A program made the translations under genes and the position numbers. The notes under the pieces were generated by a model, which did not search any database, was not told where the DNA came from, and saw nothing but the letters and a program-made list of their open reading frames with translations. DNA of 64,000 bases from Clavaria fumosa (lineage: Eukaryota > Basidiomycota > Agaricomycetes > Agaricales > Clavariaceae), in contig OX637804.1 of assembly GCA_951802425.1 (NCBI GenBank), positions 992,001 to 1,056,000 of the forward strand, in the 5' to 3' direction. Position 1 is the first letter of the stretch; each line of letters begins with the position of its first letter. Below are positions 53,531 through 63,828 of this stretch, piece after piece.

Positions 53531-53925
53531 CATAGCACCCCGTTCTGAACAGAATTGATACCCTGAATCTCGAGCTCTGTGCAAATTAGCGATGTTGAAC
53601 AACCGTGGTGATGTACTGTGAGAGTTAAGTCAGATTTTGCATGAAACAAACTTGAACGATACCTTGTTACCCCTACTTCTTTGGACTAAGTGTGCCGCAT
53701 CGTGAAGACACATCGGCCCGTCGTGAGCCACGATATTTCGAGGGAAATCACTGCGGTGTTACGCCCCAGCATCCACACTCCTGTATTCGCTCGTGCAGAC
53801 GTTCGCGAGTGTCGCACAGATGCCTGAGTCGACCTTCTTCGTGACGTAGCTTGTCCCTCTTCATCGTCGTCGACGTTGTCGACCAGTTCGGTCGGCTCCG
53901 CGACGCGCTCACGTACCCACACCCA
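53531..53925 (-). pseudogene. HNH-nuclease-like gene relic, copy H9
   Basis: Close to H7 (CGATGTGTCTTCACGATGCG region, LHERIQE linker), so H7 and H9 share a recent origin. The core is altered in the same way. Confidence 0.55.
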
Positions 53926-54219
53926 CACCCACACCCACACCACCTACGCACAGCGCAGGGTTTTCAGCTCTGCCAAAGGCCGGGAATTCCTAAAGCTACC
54001 AGCTTCCGATTGTATACACGCAGAAAGGGCGAGTTGTAAAATGACGAATTATCGGTATAGGAAAGAGAGCGAGACGGGCTGAGTGAGGGTAGAGGGTGAC
54101 AAGGAAAGGGAGAGGAAGGCTTGCAAACGTTCCGCCATTGGCGAGTTGAAGAAGTCGTCCCAGCATTGATGTAGCATCAGAGATAGTTTGACCAACGCAT
54201 TCGCCGCCCACTAGCGCCA
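53926..54219. repeat. Repeated block upstream of T13
   Basis: CACCCA repeats, AATTCCTAAAGCTACCAGCTTCC, GGTGACAAGGAAAGGG and GATGTAGCATCAG. No independent gene. Confidence 0.5.
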
Positions 54220-54616
54220 GCCGCATAAGGTAGCCTAGGGTTATCAATCCCATCAAAAGGTCGCCTTTTTATATCTGGTCGTCGTCAAAACGGCGTCGAC
54301 AAACGTTCGGCTACCGTCCGCGCTCGCAGGGTATGCATCACAGCTGCGGAGAAAGAGAACAACAGCCTGAACGTCGAGCGGGAGAGAGGTTTTCGGCGAT
54401 ACCCAAACCACCATCCTGGGACTGTGCCGGGATAGTGCGGACTCGGAGGTAGCCGCCCAGATCGAGATTTCCCGACATGCCCACGCAGTGGTGATAACGA
54501 GGTGACAAGATACAGCGCCCAAACTGAAACATCCCCCCGAGCGCCGCCCAGCTCGATAAACGGTCAGCTAACTAAGAAATGCCTTCCTTTGTGAGAAACG
54601 CTCTTCTCTCTTGACG
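54220..54616 (+). promoter_or_regulatory. Conserved upstream block of T13 with an insertion
   Basis: TATATC box at 54270-54275, 347 bp before the start. About 70 bp of unrelated sequence (GCCCAAACTGAAACATCCCC...) interrupt the block near 54517, just where GGTACAGCTTTG stands in other copies. Confidence 0.55.
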
Positions 54617-56292
54617 ATGTACTCGCAATGGGCAGCTCTGGCGACTTTTGCTGTTGCGATGTTAGCGACAGTTGCAAAGCCATTGGCACCACCAACCACT
54701 GGATGGCTATACACCGCCGAGCAAGGTCTACTTGTCTTTCCACTCACAGCGGCGCAATGCGAGCCGTTCTACATTTTTTACAATACGATGACTGGATTTT
54801 CCCTTCACTTGAATGATACAAAAGGCGACATTGTTCTCTCCTTCGGTATCCCTGCAGGTATCGGTTATGTGGAGTGGATTTGCAACATTCCCGCTGGTCT
54901 CACCTTCGTTTCATTGCAATTCAATTATCTCGTCCAAGCTGGGTCGTCGTCGGATTGCTTGGGGGATCTCAATACAACCTATTCCCTTCTAACATACAGC
55001 ACAACCGAATTTGCATCCTTCACCCAGCCCCCACCACCGCCCTCGATTGTTTTCACCCGAGCCCCAACCCCAACCCCATCCCCAACACTAACCCGCACTT
55101 TGTATGTCTTCTTTCTCGTCCATTGCGTGTCCTGACACAACGGTTACGGTTATCAGACCCACCACCAGCTTTCCCACAGGCGCGTTTGCAACCATCACTC
55201 TCAAGTACGACTCGTTCTTTGAGTTTCCACGCAACATACTAATCGACGCAATAGCCCAAATCTCGCCGTCGTGTTGACAACAACCTCAACAACCTCATCC
55301 TCCTCATCGTCCACAACGTCTATGAGCTCGCCATTGCCCCCGCCCTCTCCTCCCCCAACGCCTTCTCCTAACCCAAATAGTGGCCCTGTTGCTGGTGGGG
55401 TCGTCGGCGCAGTGGCCTTCATTCTACTCATCGTCGCTCTTGTGCTCTGGTGGAGGCGAAGACGTTCGGTTCTAGCAAGGGCATCCTCTCCCATCGATCC
55501 TCAACCCTCGTCTATTTCAGGCTTGGCGACAAGCGAATTGGGGCCTACGGACCCCTCATCACCATTCCGGTTTTCTGGTGCGTTCATGAACATATGCCTA
55601 CACATACCCTCATCTAACCTCGATCATATCAGGACGTTTTTCACGTGCGGAATTCCTTGGCGGCACACAGCCAGACGAATTTGACCCTTACAGTCTCGGG
55701 ACTGAGCCCACGTCTGACAATCTCATTGTGGTTCCGGTGACGGGCAATCCTGCGGCCCTTGTAGACCCCATAGGTAAAGTATCTTTTCCATAATATAGCA
55801 TCTCAGCATGAGACGCTAAAGGCATCGCAAACGCGCGCTCCCCTTTTTTCTACTCTAGTCGGCCAAAGGCCATCCAAAGGCATCATCACACCCTTTGACG
55901 CAAAGCCTGCTCTTACATCACAACGGCCGCGCAAACCTTGGAGTAATGGATCTCAGGCTTCCCATCCCGGACTATCCTCAGATTTGCCATCTCGTACTCC
56001 ACCTACCGTCGAGCAGCAGCCGCCATACACCCAGTCTTTCAACACCCCTTCTGATGCGGCACCGGAAACATCACGACTAGATGCAATGCCGCTATCACAG
56101 CAGCCCTCGACGAGAGAGACCCAGGAAGGACCCCTTGGTTTTACCGACGTTCTGGGAGTCATCTCACGTGCGCAGCTAAGCGAGACGGAGAGGCTCGCTA
56201 CCGTCCGTAACTTGCTTGTTTCGGACTCATCAGGACGACCTGATCTTGCAAGGCAAGACACAGTGTCTTCGCCACCACCATATACTGAGTAA
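54617..56292 (+). CDS. T13: intact type-A family membrane protein
   Basis: Exons 54617-55101, 55157-55204, 55255-55577, 55633-55773 and 55859-56292 give 476 aa. Signal peptide ALATFAVAMLATVA, cut likely before KPLAPP. Ectodomain Cys at about 48 (QCEPF), 89 (WICNIPAG) and 114 (DCLGD), with MTGFSLHLNDTK typical of T11-T14. A Pro/Thr-rich end of exon 1 (TRAPTPTPSPTLTRTL) and a Ser/Pro exon 3 form the stalk. Membrane helix at about 223-244 (GGVVGAVAFILLIVALVLWW), then RRRR. Type-A tail with QQPPYTQSFNTPSDAAPETS, LGFTDVLGVISRAQLSETER and a SSPPPYTE end. Confidence 0.85.
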
Positions 56293-56629
56293 ACATGGTG
56301 TTGAGTTTTATGCGGTGTGAAGGAGATGCGAAGGCTCATTGTTTTTAGGTGCTGTGGATTGTGGACATCAGGCAATTTGGTATCACTTGTTGTGTATCCA
56401 CACTGGAATTTGGTTCTTTGCCTCTGGATTCCTTTACCCCTTCAGCCTAAGAGCCAAAGAAAATGTTATGGCAAGCCTCTACTGCTGAACTGTTTTGTTT
56501 TATTGTTTTGAGTAGATGGAATCTTATCAAAGTTGTCAAGCTCCAAGCCAATCGTCTACAATTGATGCAGTGTCCTTCCACATGGCCTGTAAACATGTAG
56601 CAATAAATTTAACATTAGCGCAACCCGCA
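56293..56629. repeat. Conserved 3' flank of T13
   Basis: Near-identical to the flank after T12 until 56624 (AACATTAGCGCAACCCGCAA), where it jumps to the promoter end of another copy. Confidence 0.65.
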
Positions 56630-56850
56630 AGGAATTGGCGGCTCGAGGATCGTAAGACCGCAGTGTATCAAGCTACAGCTTTGCGAAGAACGCTCTTCTC
56701 TTCTGACGGCGACGATGCATGCGGTGCGCAGCTCTGGCGACCTGTTGCGATTCTAGCGACACTGTCGCTGTTGCGAAACCATTAGCGCCGCCACTACTGT
56801 TTGCCTTTGGCCTAATTATCTTTCCGATCACAGCCACTCAATGCGAGCCG
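56630..56850 (+). pseudogene. Relic of promoter end and signal-peptide exon
   Basis: GCTACAGCTTTGCGAAGAACG, CTCTTCTCTTCTGACGGCGACG, ATGCATGCGGTGCGC and then broken signal codons. IIFPITATQCE is followed at once by the CA run of the HNH block, so the rest of exon 1 is deleted. It begins with the CAAGGAATTGGCGG text that also borders N1, a shared breakpoint. Confidence 0.65.
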
Positions 56851-57129
56851 GACACACACACACAAACCCCATATCGCCCATGCACGGCGGAGGTTTTGCA
56901 GCTCTACTAAAGGCCGGATGGTCGAGTGAATCCCCAAAGCTACCAGCTTCCCATTTCACGCACGAGTTGTAAAATGACGAATAATAGCAAAGAGAGTGGG
57001 ACGGGCTGAGTGAGAGTAAAGAATGATAAGGAAAGTGTCGGCGCAGGCTTCAGCGAGGGGAAGGTTTGTCAGTTGAGGAAGTTGTCCCAGCTTTGATGTA
57101 GCATCAGAGATACGCATTCACGCACAGCA
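56851..57129. repeat. Repeated block upstream of T14
   Basis: CA run, ATCCCCAAAGCTACCAGCTTCC and GAATGATAAGGAAAGTGTCGG; no independent gene. Confidence 0.45.
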
Positions 57130-57423
57130 TAGAGGTAACGTAACCTATCAAAATGTTGCCTTTTGTTTATATCTGGTCAGAATAGCGTCGATACACGTTC
57201 GGCTGACCACGAAATGCCGTCCGCACTCTCTAAGTGTGCATCACAGCTGCGGAGAAGGGCAACAACAGCCTGAATGTCGAGGGGGAGAGAGGCTTTCTAC
57301 GATACTCAAACTATGCTGGGATAGTGCAGGTAACTGCGGCCCATCATAATTTCCCGCGGTTGGTGATGACGAGGTGACATGGTACAGCTTTGCGAAGAAC
57401 GATCTTCTCTCTTGACGGCGACA
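57130..57423 (+). promoter_or_regulatory. Conserved upstream block of T14
   Basis: TATATC box at 57168-57173, 256 bp before the start. The leader contains an extra in-frame ATG at 57379, which I do not use because the family start aligns at 57424. Confidence 0.6.
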
Positions 57424-59088
57424 ATGTACTTGCAATGGGCAGCTCTGGCGACTTTTGCTGTTGCGATGTTGGCGACAGTTGCAAAGCCATTGGCACCACC
57501 AACGACAGGGTGGCTGTACACCGCCGAGCAAGGTCTACTTGTCCTTCCACTCACAGCGGCGCGATGCGAGCCGTTCTACGTTTTTTACAACACCATGACT
57601 GGATTTTCCCTTCACTTGAATGATACAAAAAACGAAACTTTCCTCTCCTTTAGTATCCCCGCAGGTATCGGTTATGTGGAGTGGATTTGCAACATTCCTG
57701 CTGGTCTCACCTTCGTTTCATTGCAATTCAATTATCTCGTCCAACCTGGGTCGTCATCGGCTTGTTTGGGGGATATCACAACAACATATCCCCTTCTAAC
57801 TTACAGTACAACGGATTTTTTTTACTTCACTAAACCTAACAATGTTGCGGCCTCCTCCCCTCCCCCAAGGACTACCCGTACTTTGTATGTCTTCTTTCCC
57901 GTCCGCTGCGTGGCCTGACACAACGGTTATCAGACCCACTACCAGCTTTCCCATAGGAACGTTTGCAACCATTACGCTCAAGTACGACTCGTTCTTTGAG
58001 TTTCCACGCAACATACTAATACGTAATAGCCCAAATCTGGCTGTCGTATCAACAACATCCTCATCATTGTCGTCCTCGTCCTCGTCATCGTCGTCCTCGT
58101 CCTCGTCATCGTCGTCACCATCCTCTTCCACAACATCCATGAGCCCGCCATTGCCCCCGCCCTCACCAGTGACTCCTTCCCCAACGCCTTCCCCCAGATC
58201 ACATAGTGCCTCCGTTGCTGGTGGGGTCGTCGGCGCAGTGGCCTTCGTTCTGCTCATCATCGCCCTCGTGCTCTGGCGGAGGCGTAGGACTTCGGTACCA
58301 AGAGTATCTTCTCCCATCGTTTCTCGGCCCACAGCTGTCTCAAGATTGGCGACAGGCGAATCGGGGCCTACGGACCCCTCATCACCATTTCGGTTTTCTG
58401 GTGCGTTCATCATACCCACCCACTATGCCCTCAACTATAGCGGGACGTTTGTCAGGCGCGGAATTCCTTAGCGGCAGGCCGCAATACCTATTTTCACCGC
58501 CCGACCCTAACAGTCACGGGACTGAGCCCACGTCTGTCGTTCCGGTGACAGGCAATCCTGCGGCCATAGGTAAAGTATCTTCTTTTCCATTATATCGCAT
58601 CTCAGCGTGAGATGCTAAAAGCGTCGCAAGCGCGCACTCCCTTTTTTTCTACTCTAGTCCGCCAAAGGCCATCCCAAGGCACCATCACGCCCTTTGTTGC
58701 AGAGCCTGCTCTTACATCACAACGGCCGCGGAAACCTTGGAATAATGGACCCCAGACTTCCCAGCCCCGACCATCCCCAGATTTGCCATCTCGTACTCCA
58801 CAGACCATCGAGCAGCAACAGCCCTACACCCAGTCTTTCAACACCCCTGCTAATGCAGCGCCGGAGACGTCACGGGATGCAGTGCCGCTATCCCAGCGGC
58901 CCACGACGAGCGAGACCCAGGAAGGACCGCCTGGGTTTACCGACGTTCTGGGAATCATCTCACGCGCGCAGCTGAGCGAGACGGAGAGGCTCGCTGCCGT
59001 CCGTAACTTGCTTGTTTCGGACTCATCAGGACGACCTGATCTTGCAGGGCAAAACACAGTATCCTCACCACCACCATATATGGAGTAA
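57424..59088 (+). CDS. T14: intact type-A family membrane protein, poly-Ser stalk
   Basis: Exons 57424-57884, 57934-57981, 58030-58400, 58441-58569 and 58658-59088 give 479 aa. Signal peptide ALATFAVAMLATVA. Ectodomain LTAARCEPFYVFYN, MTGFSLHLNDTK, GIGYVEWICNIPAGL and SSACLGDITTTYP. The stalk contains an almost pure run of about 18 Ser encoded by TCG/TCC/TCA repeats (58060-58125). Helix GGVVGAVAFVLLIIALVLW is followed by RRRR. The tail is type A with substitutions in exon 4 (SSPIVSRPTAVSRLATG). It has QQQPYTQSFNTPANAAPETS and SETERLAAVRNLLVSD, and ends SSPPPYME (PPxY). An ATG at 57379 would add 15 residues and hide the signal peptide. Confidence 0.85.
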
Positions 59089-59230
59089 ACATGGTGTTGA
59101 GTTTTATGCAGTGTGAAGGAGATGCGAAGGCTCATAGTTTTTAGTTGCTGCGGATTGTGGACATCAGCGATTGGTATCACTTGTTGTATATCCATACTGG
59201 AGTTTGCTTCTTTGTGTCTGTCAATGCTTG
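59089..59230. repeat. 3' flank of T14, interrupted by the copia element
   Basis: Type-A flank (GAAGGAGATGCGAAGGCTCA, TTGGTATCACTTGTTGTATA). The last five bases GCTTG (59226-59230) are the target site duplicated at 63829-63833. Confidence 0.75.
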
Positions 59231-59454
59231 TGTTGGTATTCAAGCGGAGACTGAATTAGAGTGTGGTGGCGATGCGATACAGGGAGGCAGCTCAGTCCGT
59301 AATAAGACTGAGCTGTGAGTCAAATTACTTTTTTCACACTTTTACCATTGATTCTGACGCGCTAGAGTAGGACGAGACTACTCTAGGTATATTTGAATAT
59401 AACCTGAGTCCGTAATAAGACTGAGCTGACGAGACTACTCTAGTTTTTTCTACA
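59231..59454 (+). repeat. 5' LTR of Ty1/copia element (224 bp)
   Basis: Begins TGTTGG and ends CTACA. Identical to 63605-63828 except at two positions (A/G in TTACCATTG, G/A in AGTCCGTAAT). It contains two related hairpins: CTCAGTC...GACTGAG (59291-59312 and a variant at 59404-59425) and CTAGAGTAG...CTACTCTAG (59362-59386). Confidence 0.95.
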
Positions 59455-59482
59455 GATTATGAGACTTGTTGCGCATCCCGAG

Positions 59483-62400
59483 ATGTCCGCTATCACCCCC
59501 AACAACACCATAGCCGTACTGCGACTTCGAGACGATGGAGCCAATTGGCCGACTACGAAGTAAAAGCCAAGACCGCTATGGGTGCCCGAGGGCTTATCAG
59601 ACACATCGAAGGGACCGCGAAAAAACCTGTCTCTTACCCTGAAGAAAATGGGTTTTTTGTCAAAGAAGACAAATCCCGAGCTACTCCAGCTGAAATCAGG
59701 GAAAGGGAGAAGGATATTGACGAATATGAGCAACGGGAGTACAGTGCACACCATATAATGCTTACCACGACTTCCCCCCGGCTCTCCATGCTCGTGAAAA
59801 ACCATAACGCGACCCAGATGTGGAACACGATAAAAACTGATGCCACACGAAAAAGTCAGCTATACAAGATCGACACCCGCCGCAGGCTCCAGGCGATGAC
59901 CTGTGACGAGGATGGAGATGTCAAAGCGCACCTTAATGCCATGATGAAGCTCCGAGAGGAACTAGAAGCCATGGGATCATCAATTGCAGACGAAGACTTT
60001 GGGACAATGATACTCACGTCCCTACCACGCAGCTTCGACACCCTCCTTCAGTCGATAACGCAGTCTGCAAACCTAGCCGGCAACATAATCGATCCGAACG
60101 ACCTAACGAGGATCGTACTTGAGGAATCTCGACGCCGCAAGGCTGCAGACCAAGCACAGAAGTCTGGCGAAGCAGCACTTCAGACGAAGCAAGGAAAAGG
60201 GCGGAAAGGCAAAGGCAAACGATCAGAGAATGGCCAGACATGTGAAAACTGCAAAAAGACTAACCATGCGACCGAAGATTGCTTTGCGAAAGGTGGAGCT
60301 AAGGAAGGGCAAGCCCCCTGGCAGAAAAAGAAGGACAAAGCCAACACCGCTTCAGTGGCCGTCCCAAAAGCAGAAGGAGAGGAATATCTCACCTTTACCT
60401 GCCTACTGAATCCCTCCGAGGCTGCCGCTGCTGCCGAACCTCGCACTATGCCTGTCGACATCATAATTGACAGCGGAGCCACGACACACTTCTGTCCTGA
60501 CAAGACTATGTTCACAAATTTCGTATCTACTCACCCCAGGCCCATAACAGCGGCCGACGGAAGGCAATTCCATGCCACAGGCCGTGGTGACGTACTTCTG
60601 CAAGTCCCTAATGGGAGCGGGTCAACGAAGTTTAAACTCAAGGACGTCGCTTACGCACCTGATATGGCCTATACGCTCATCTCCGTCGCGAAATTGGACG
60701 CAATAGGATGCTCTGCCGAGTTCAAACAAAACCAATGTCTCGTAAAGACATCCCAGGGAAAGATAGTCGCTACTATCCCAAAGATTGATGGCCTATATCG
60801 TGTAAAGAGGGGAAATGTACGTACCGAAGAAGCCAACGTTGCTATGAAGACACAGAGACTCTCTTTGGCCGAAGCCCATCGCGCACTTGGCCACATCCAC
60901 CACGCAGCTGTCAAACATGCAGTTAGTACTGGGAAAATCCAAGGTATAGAGATAATAGACACCTCAGACCCGACCTTCTGCGATGCGTGCGCACAGGCTA
61001 AGCCGCACCGCCAGCCATTCCCGGACAAGGCAAAGAACCAGGCCGAGAGATTCGGTGAGCGCATTCACGCCGACATATGGGGCCCGGCATCTGTCAGATC
61101 CTTGGGAGGAAATGCCTACACATTGGATTTTGTCGACGACGCAACCCGCTGGACCGAAGTCCGCTTCCTGCGCCAGAAGTCCGAGGTCCTTGAGGTCTAT
61201 AAAACATTTGAGGCTGCCATTCAGACCCAGGACGATGCAAAGATAAAGTATCTGCGCACTGACCGTGGTGCCGAGTTCACAAGCAAATCTTTCACCTCCC
61301 ATCTAGCTGCGAAAGGGACTAAGCAGGAACTGACCGTGCACGACACCCACGAGCAAGTAGGCGTTGCAGAACGCTGGAACCGAACGAAGGTGGAGCTCGC
61401 TCGTGCGATGCTCATAGATGCGAAGTTACCCAGGTTCCTATGGGGTGAGGCAATGAATCATGCCGCATGGATCAAGAACAGGTCACCTACCCGGGCACTT
61501 AATGGATCCACACCGTTCCAAACCCGCTACAAGTCAGCACCGAACCTATCACACCTTGTTCCATTCGGAACCCGCACATGGGTAAAGACCGTCAACGCTG
61601 GCAAGCTAGAAGCTCGCGCGCGGCCTGGCCACTTCGTAGGCTTTGATTCGACAAGCACCGGCTATCGGATCTATTTCCCAGACAAACATAAGATCAGAGT
61701 TGAGCGAGAGGTAGTATTCAACCTCGAAGAAACCACTGACCCTGTCTATTGGACGGCGGAGACGCAGTCTGAGGGGGAGAAGTCAAAGGCCATCCAGCAT
61801 CACGCCGATGATCCGGTAGATGACGTACCATGCGCTGACGACACCCCAAACGATCCGCAACCAACCCAGCAACCTCAAGTTCAGCCGCCTGAACTTGAGG
61901 ATGCGCCCCCGCGCCGCACACGCCCGCAACCTGGATACTATCGCTCATTAGCAGGCCTCCCAGCCCCCAGAGAAAGCGTTAACAGCTCAGTCATCGCTCC
62001 TGAGGACCTAGGACCTGACGAACCGCTCGTTGCTCTTCTAACCGGCGCAGTCGGATCAGAACCGCGCACGCTCAAGGAAGCGCTAGCAGGTCCCGATGCC
62101 AGCCAATGGAAGTCAGCATACGATGCGGAGATTGACCAGCTGAAGCGTCTGCGCACCTGGGACATCATCGACCGCCCATCCAACAAACCCGTCATCCCAT
62201 GCGGTTATGTCTTCAAGGTTAAACTTGGACCCAACGCCGAGGTGCTCAAGTACAAGGCACGCGTCGTCGCAGGTGGACATCGTCAAATAAAGGGAGTTAA
62301 CTATGAAGAGACGTTTGCCACAGCTGCAAAAATCGGATCGATAAGGGTTTTACTCACCTTAGCAGCACAACACGACTGGGAAATCCACCAAGTTGACGTT

Positions 62401-63597
62401 GTAGGGGCCTATCTCAACGCTGACCTCGAGGACGAGGTCTACATGGAGGTCCCAGACGGCATTTTGAGCGACGGTGACCGCAGCAAGGTCTGTCGACTGC
62501 GGAAGGGGCTATATGGTCTGAAACAAGCTGGAAAAAGATGGTACGACAAGATGGCACTCACGTTTGTCAGCCTTGGTTTCAGTGTCTCCAAACTGGACCA
62601 ATCAGTCTTTATCCGGACCGATGGGAAAGAAACTGTGCACGTACCGGTATCAACCGACGACATGGTCGTGATGGGATCATCCAGGGCTGCGGTTGAGAGG
62701 GTCAAAACCGAATTAAAGCGTTTTTTCGAGATTACAGACCAGGGGGAGCTGTCCTGGCTTCTAGGGTTCCAAGTACGGCGCGACCGAGCGGCACGAACAA
62801 TCTCCCTAAACCAGAAGGCGTATATTGAAGCGCTAGTGCGGCGTTTCGGTCTGGCAGATGGGCGCCCAGTCCACATTGCGATGGATCCAGGAACTGTCCT
62901 ATCAAAGGATCAATGCCCAGACGAGCCGATAGACGTACCGTATCAGGAAGCCTGCGGGGGAGTCCTATGGCCCGCTGTGATAACGCGCCCGGATGTCCAG
63001 CTCGCGGTAGGCATACTGTCGCAGTTCAACCAGAATCCTGGCAATGCGCACTGGGAAGCCCTCAAGCACTTGATCAAGTACCTCCACACAACAAAGGACC
63101 TATGGCTCACCTTAGGAGGTGCCGGCACACGCCCGAACGTCTACTCGGACGCCGATTGGGCATCCCAGCCAGATCGCCACTCCATCTCGGGGCTCGTTGC
63201 GAAGCTAGGGCAGGGTGCGATGACTTGGTCGTCGAAGAGGCAAACGTTGATTGCGCAGTCAAGCACAGAGGCGGAGTATGTGGCGGCGGCGGTTGCGACA
63301 CAAGAGATATACTGGTTGCGGAGTTTCATGAGCGAGCTAGGACTGGACGAGCCCGGCCCCACGACGCTTTGGGTGGACAATCAGTCAACTATTGCCATGA
63401 CGAAGAACAGCCGTTTTCACGCACGCACCAAACATATTGACATACGGCATCACTTCGTTCGCGAGGCTGTCGAGCATCAAACCATATCGGTCAAATACAT
63501 TCCCACAAGCGAGAACATCGCCGACGGCCTGACAAAACCGCTGCCGCACCCCGCTTTCGAGCTCTTCGTACGCAATTTGGGACTGCTCCCCGCTTGA
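59483..63597 (+). CDS. Copia Gag-Pol polyprotein, start frame off by one base
   Basis: The long frame (59545-63597, no stop, about 1350 codons) encodes a Gag-like domain and a CCHC zinc knuckle (CENCKKTNHATEDC, about residue 233). Then come an aspartic protease (IDSGATTHFC, about 309), the integrase zinc region (HRALGHIHH...CDAC) and the integrase core DDE (HADIWGP, RTDRGAEF, VAERWN). A reverse transcriptase and RNase H (YSDADWA, STEAEY, WVDNQS) follow. The catalytic RT box reads STDDM (about 1036) rather than the usual YVDD. The expected ATG at 59483 opens a short Gag-like start (MSAITPNNTIAVLRL) that is one base out of phase with the long frame and stops at 59563. The switch is near 59550. 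Unless that base is a sequence error or translation starts at the ATG 59578, Gag lacks its usual N-terminus. Confidence 0.9.
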
Positions 63598-63604
63598 GGG
63601 GGAG
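63596..63604 (+). other. Polypurine tract
   Basis: GAGGGGGAG directly abuts the 3' LTR and overlaps the Pol stop codon (TGA 63595-63597). This is the usual site for plus-strand priming. Confidence 0.85.
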
Positions 63605-63828
63605 TGTTGGTATTCAAGCGGAGACTGAATTAGAGTGTGGTGGCGATGCGATACAGGGAGGCAGCTCAGTCCGTAATAAGACTGAGCTGTGAGTCAAATT
63701 ACTTTTTTCACACTTTTACCGTTGATTCTGACGCGCTAGAGTAGGACGAGACTACTCTAGGTATATTTGAATATAACCTGAGTCCATAATAAGACTGAGC
63801 TGACGAGACTACTCTAGTTTTTTCTACA
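63605..63828 (+). repeat. 3' LTR of Ty1/copia element (224 bp)
   Basis: Partner of 59231-59454, starting TGTTGG and ending CTACA, followed by the GCTTG target duplicate. Confidence 0.95.

Larger units (their letters stand above)
59231..63828 (+). mobile_element. Full-length Ty1/copia LTR retrotransposon
   Basis: The element has two 224-bp LTRs flanked by a 5-bp target duplication GCTTG (59226-59230, 63829-63833). One long frame has the copia order protease, integrase, reverse transcriptase, RNase H, and there is a purine tract before the 3' LTR. The LTRs differ at 2 of 224 sites, so insertion was recent. It sits in the 3' flank of T14, with no visible effect on a coding exon. A tRNA primer site could not be assigned: the text after the 5' LTR (GATTATGAGACTTGTTG) is not a clear tRNA complement. 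Confidence 0.95.

Noticed and set aside
57379..57423. Upstream in-frame ATG of T14
   Set aside because: It would place charged residues (LCEERSS) before the signal peptide; the ATG at 57424 aligns with all other copies.
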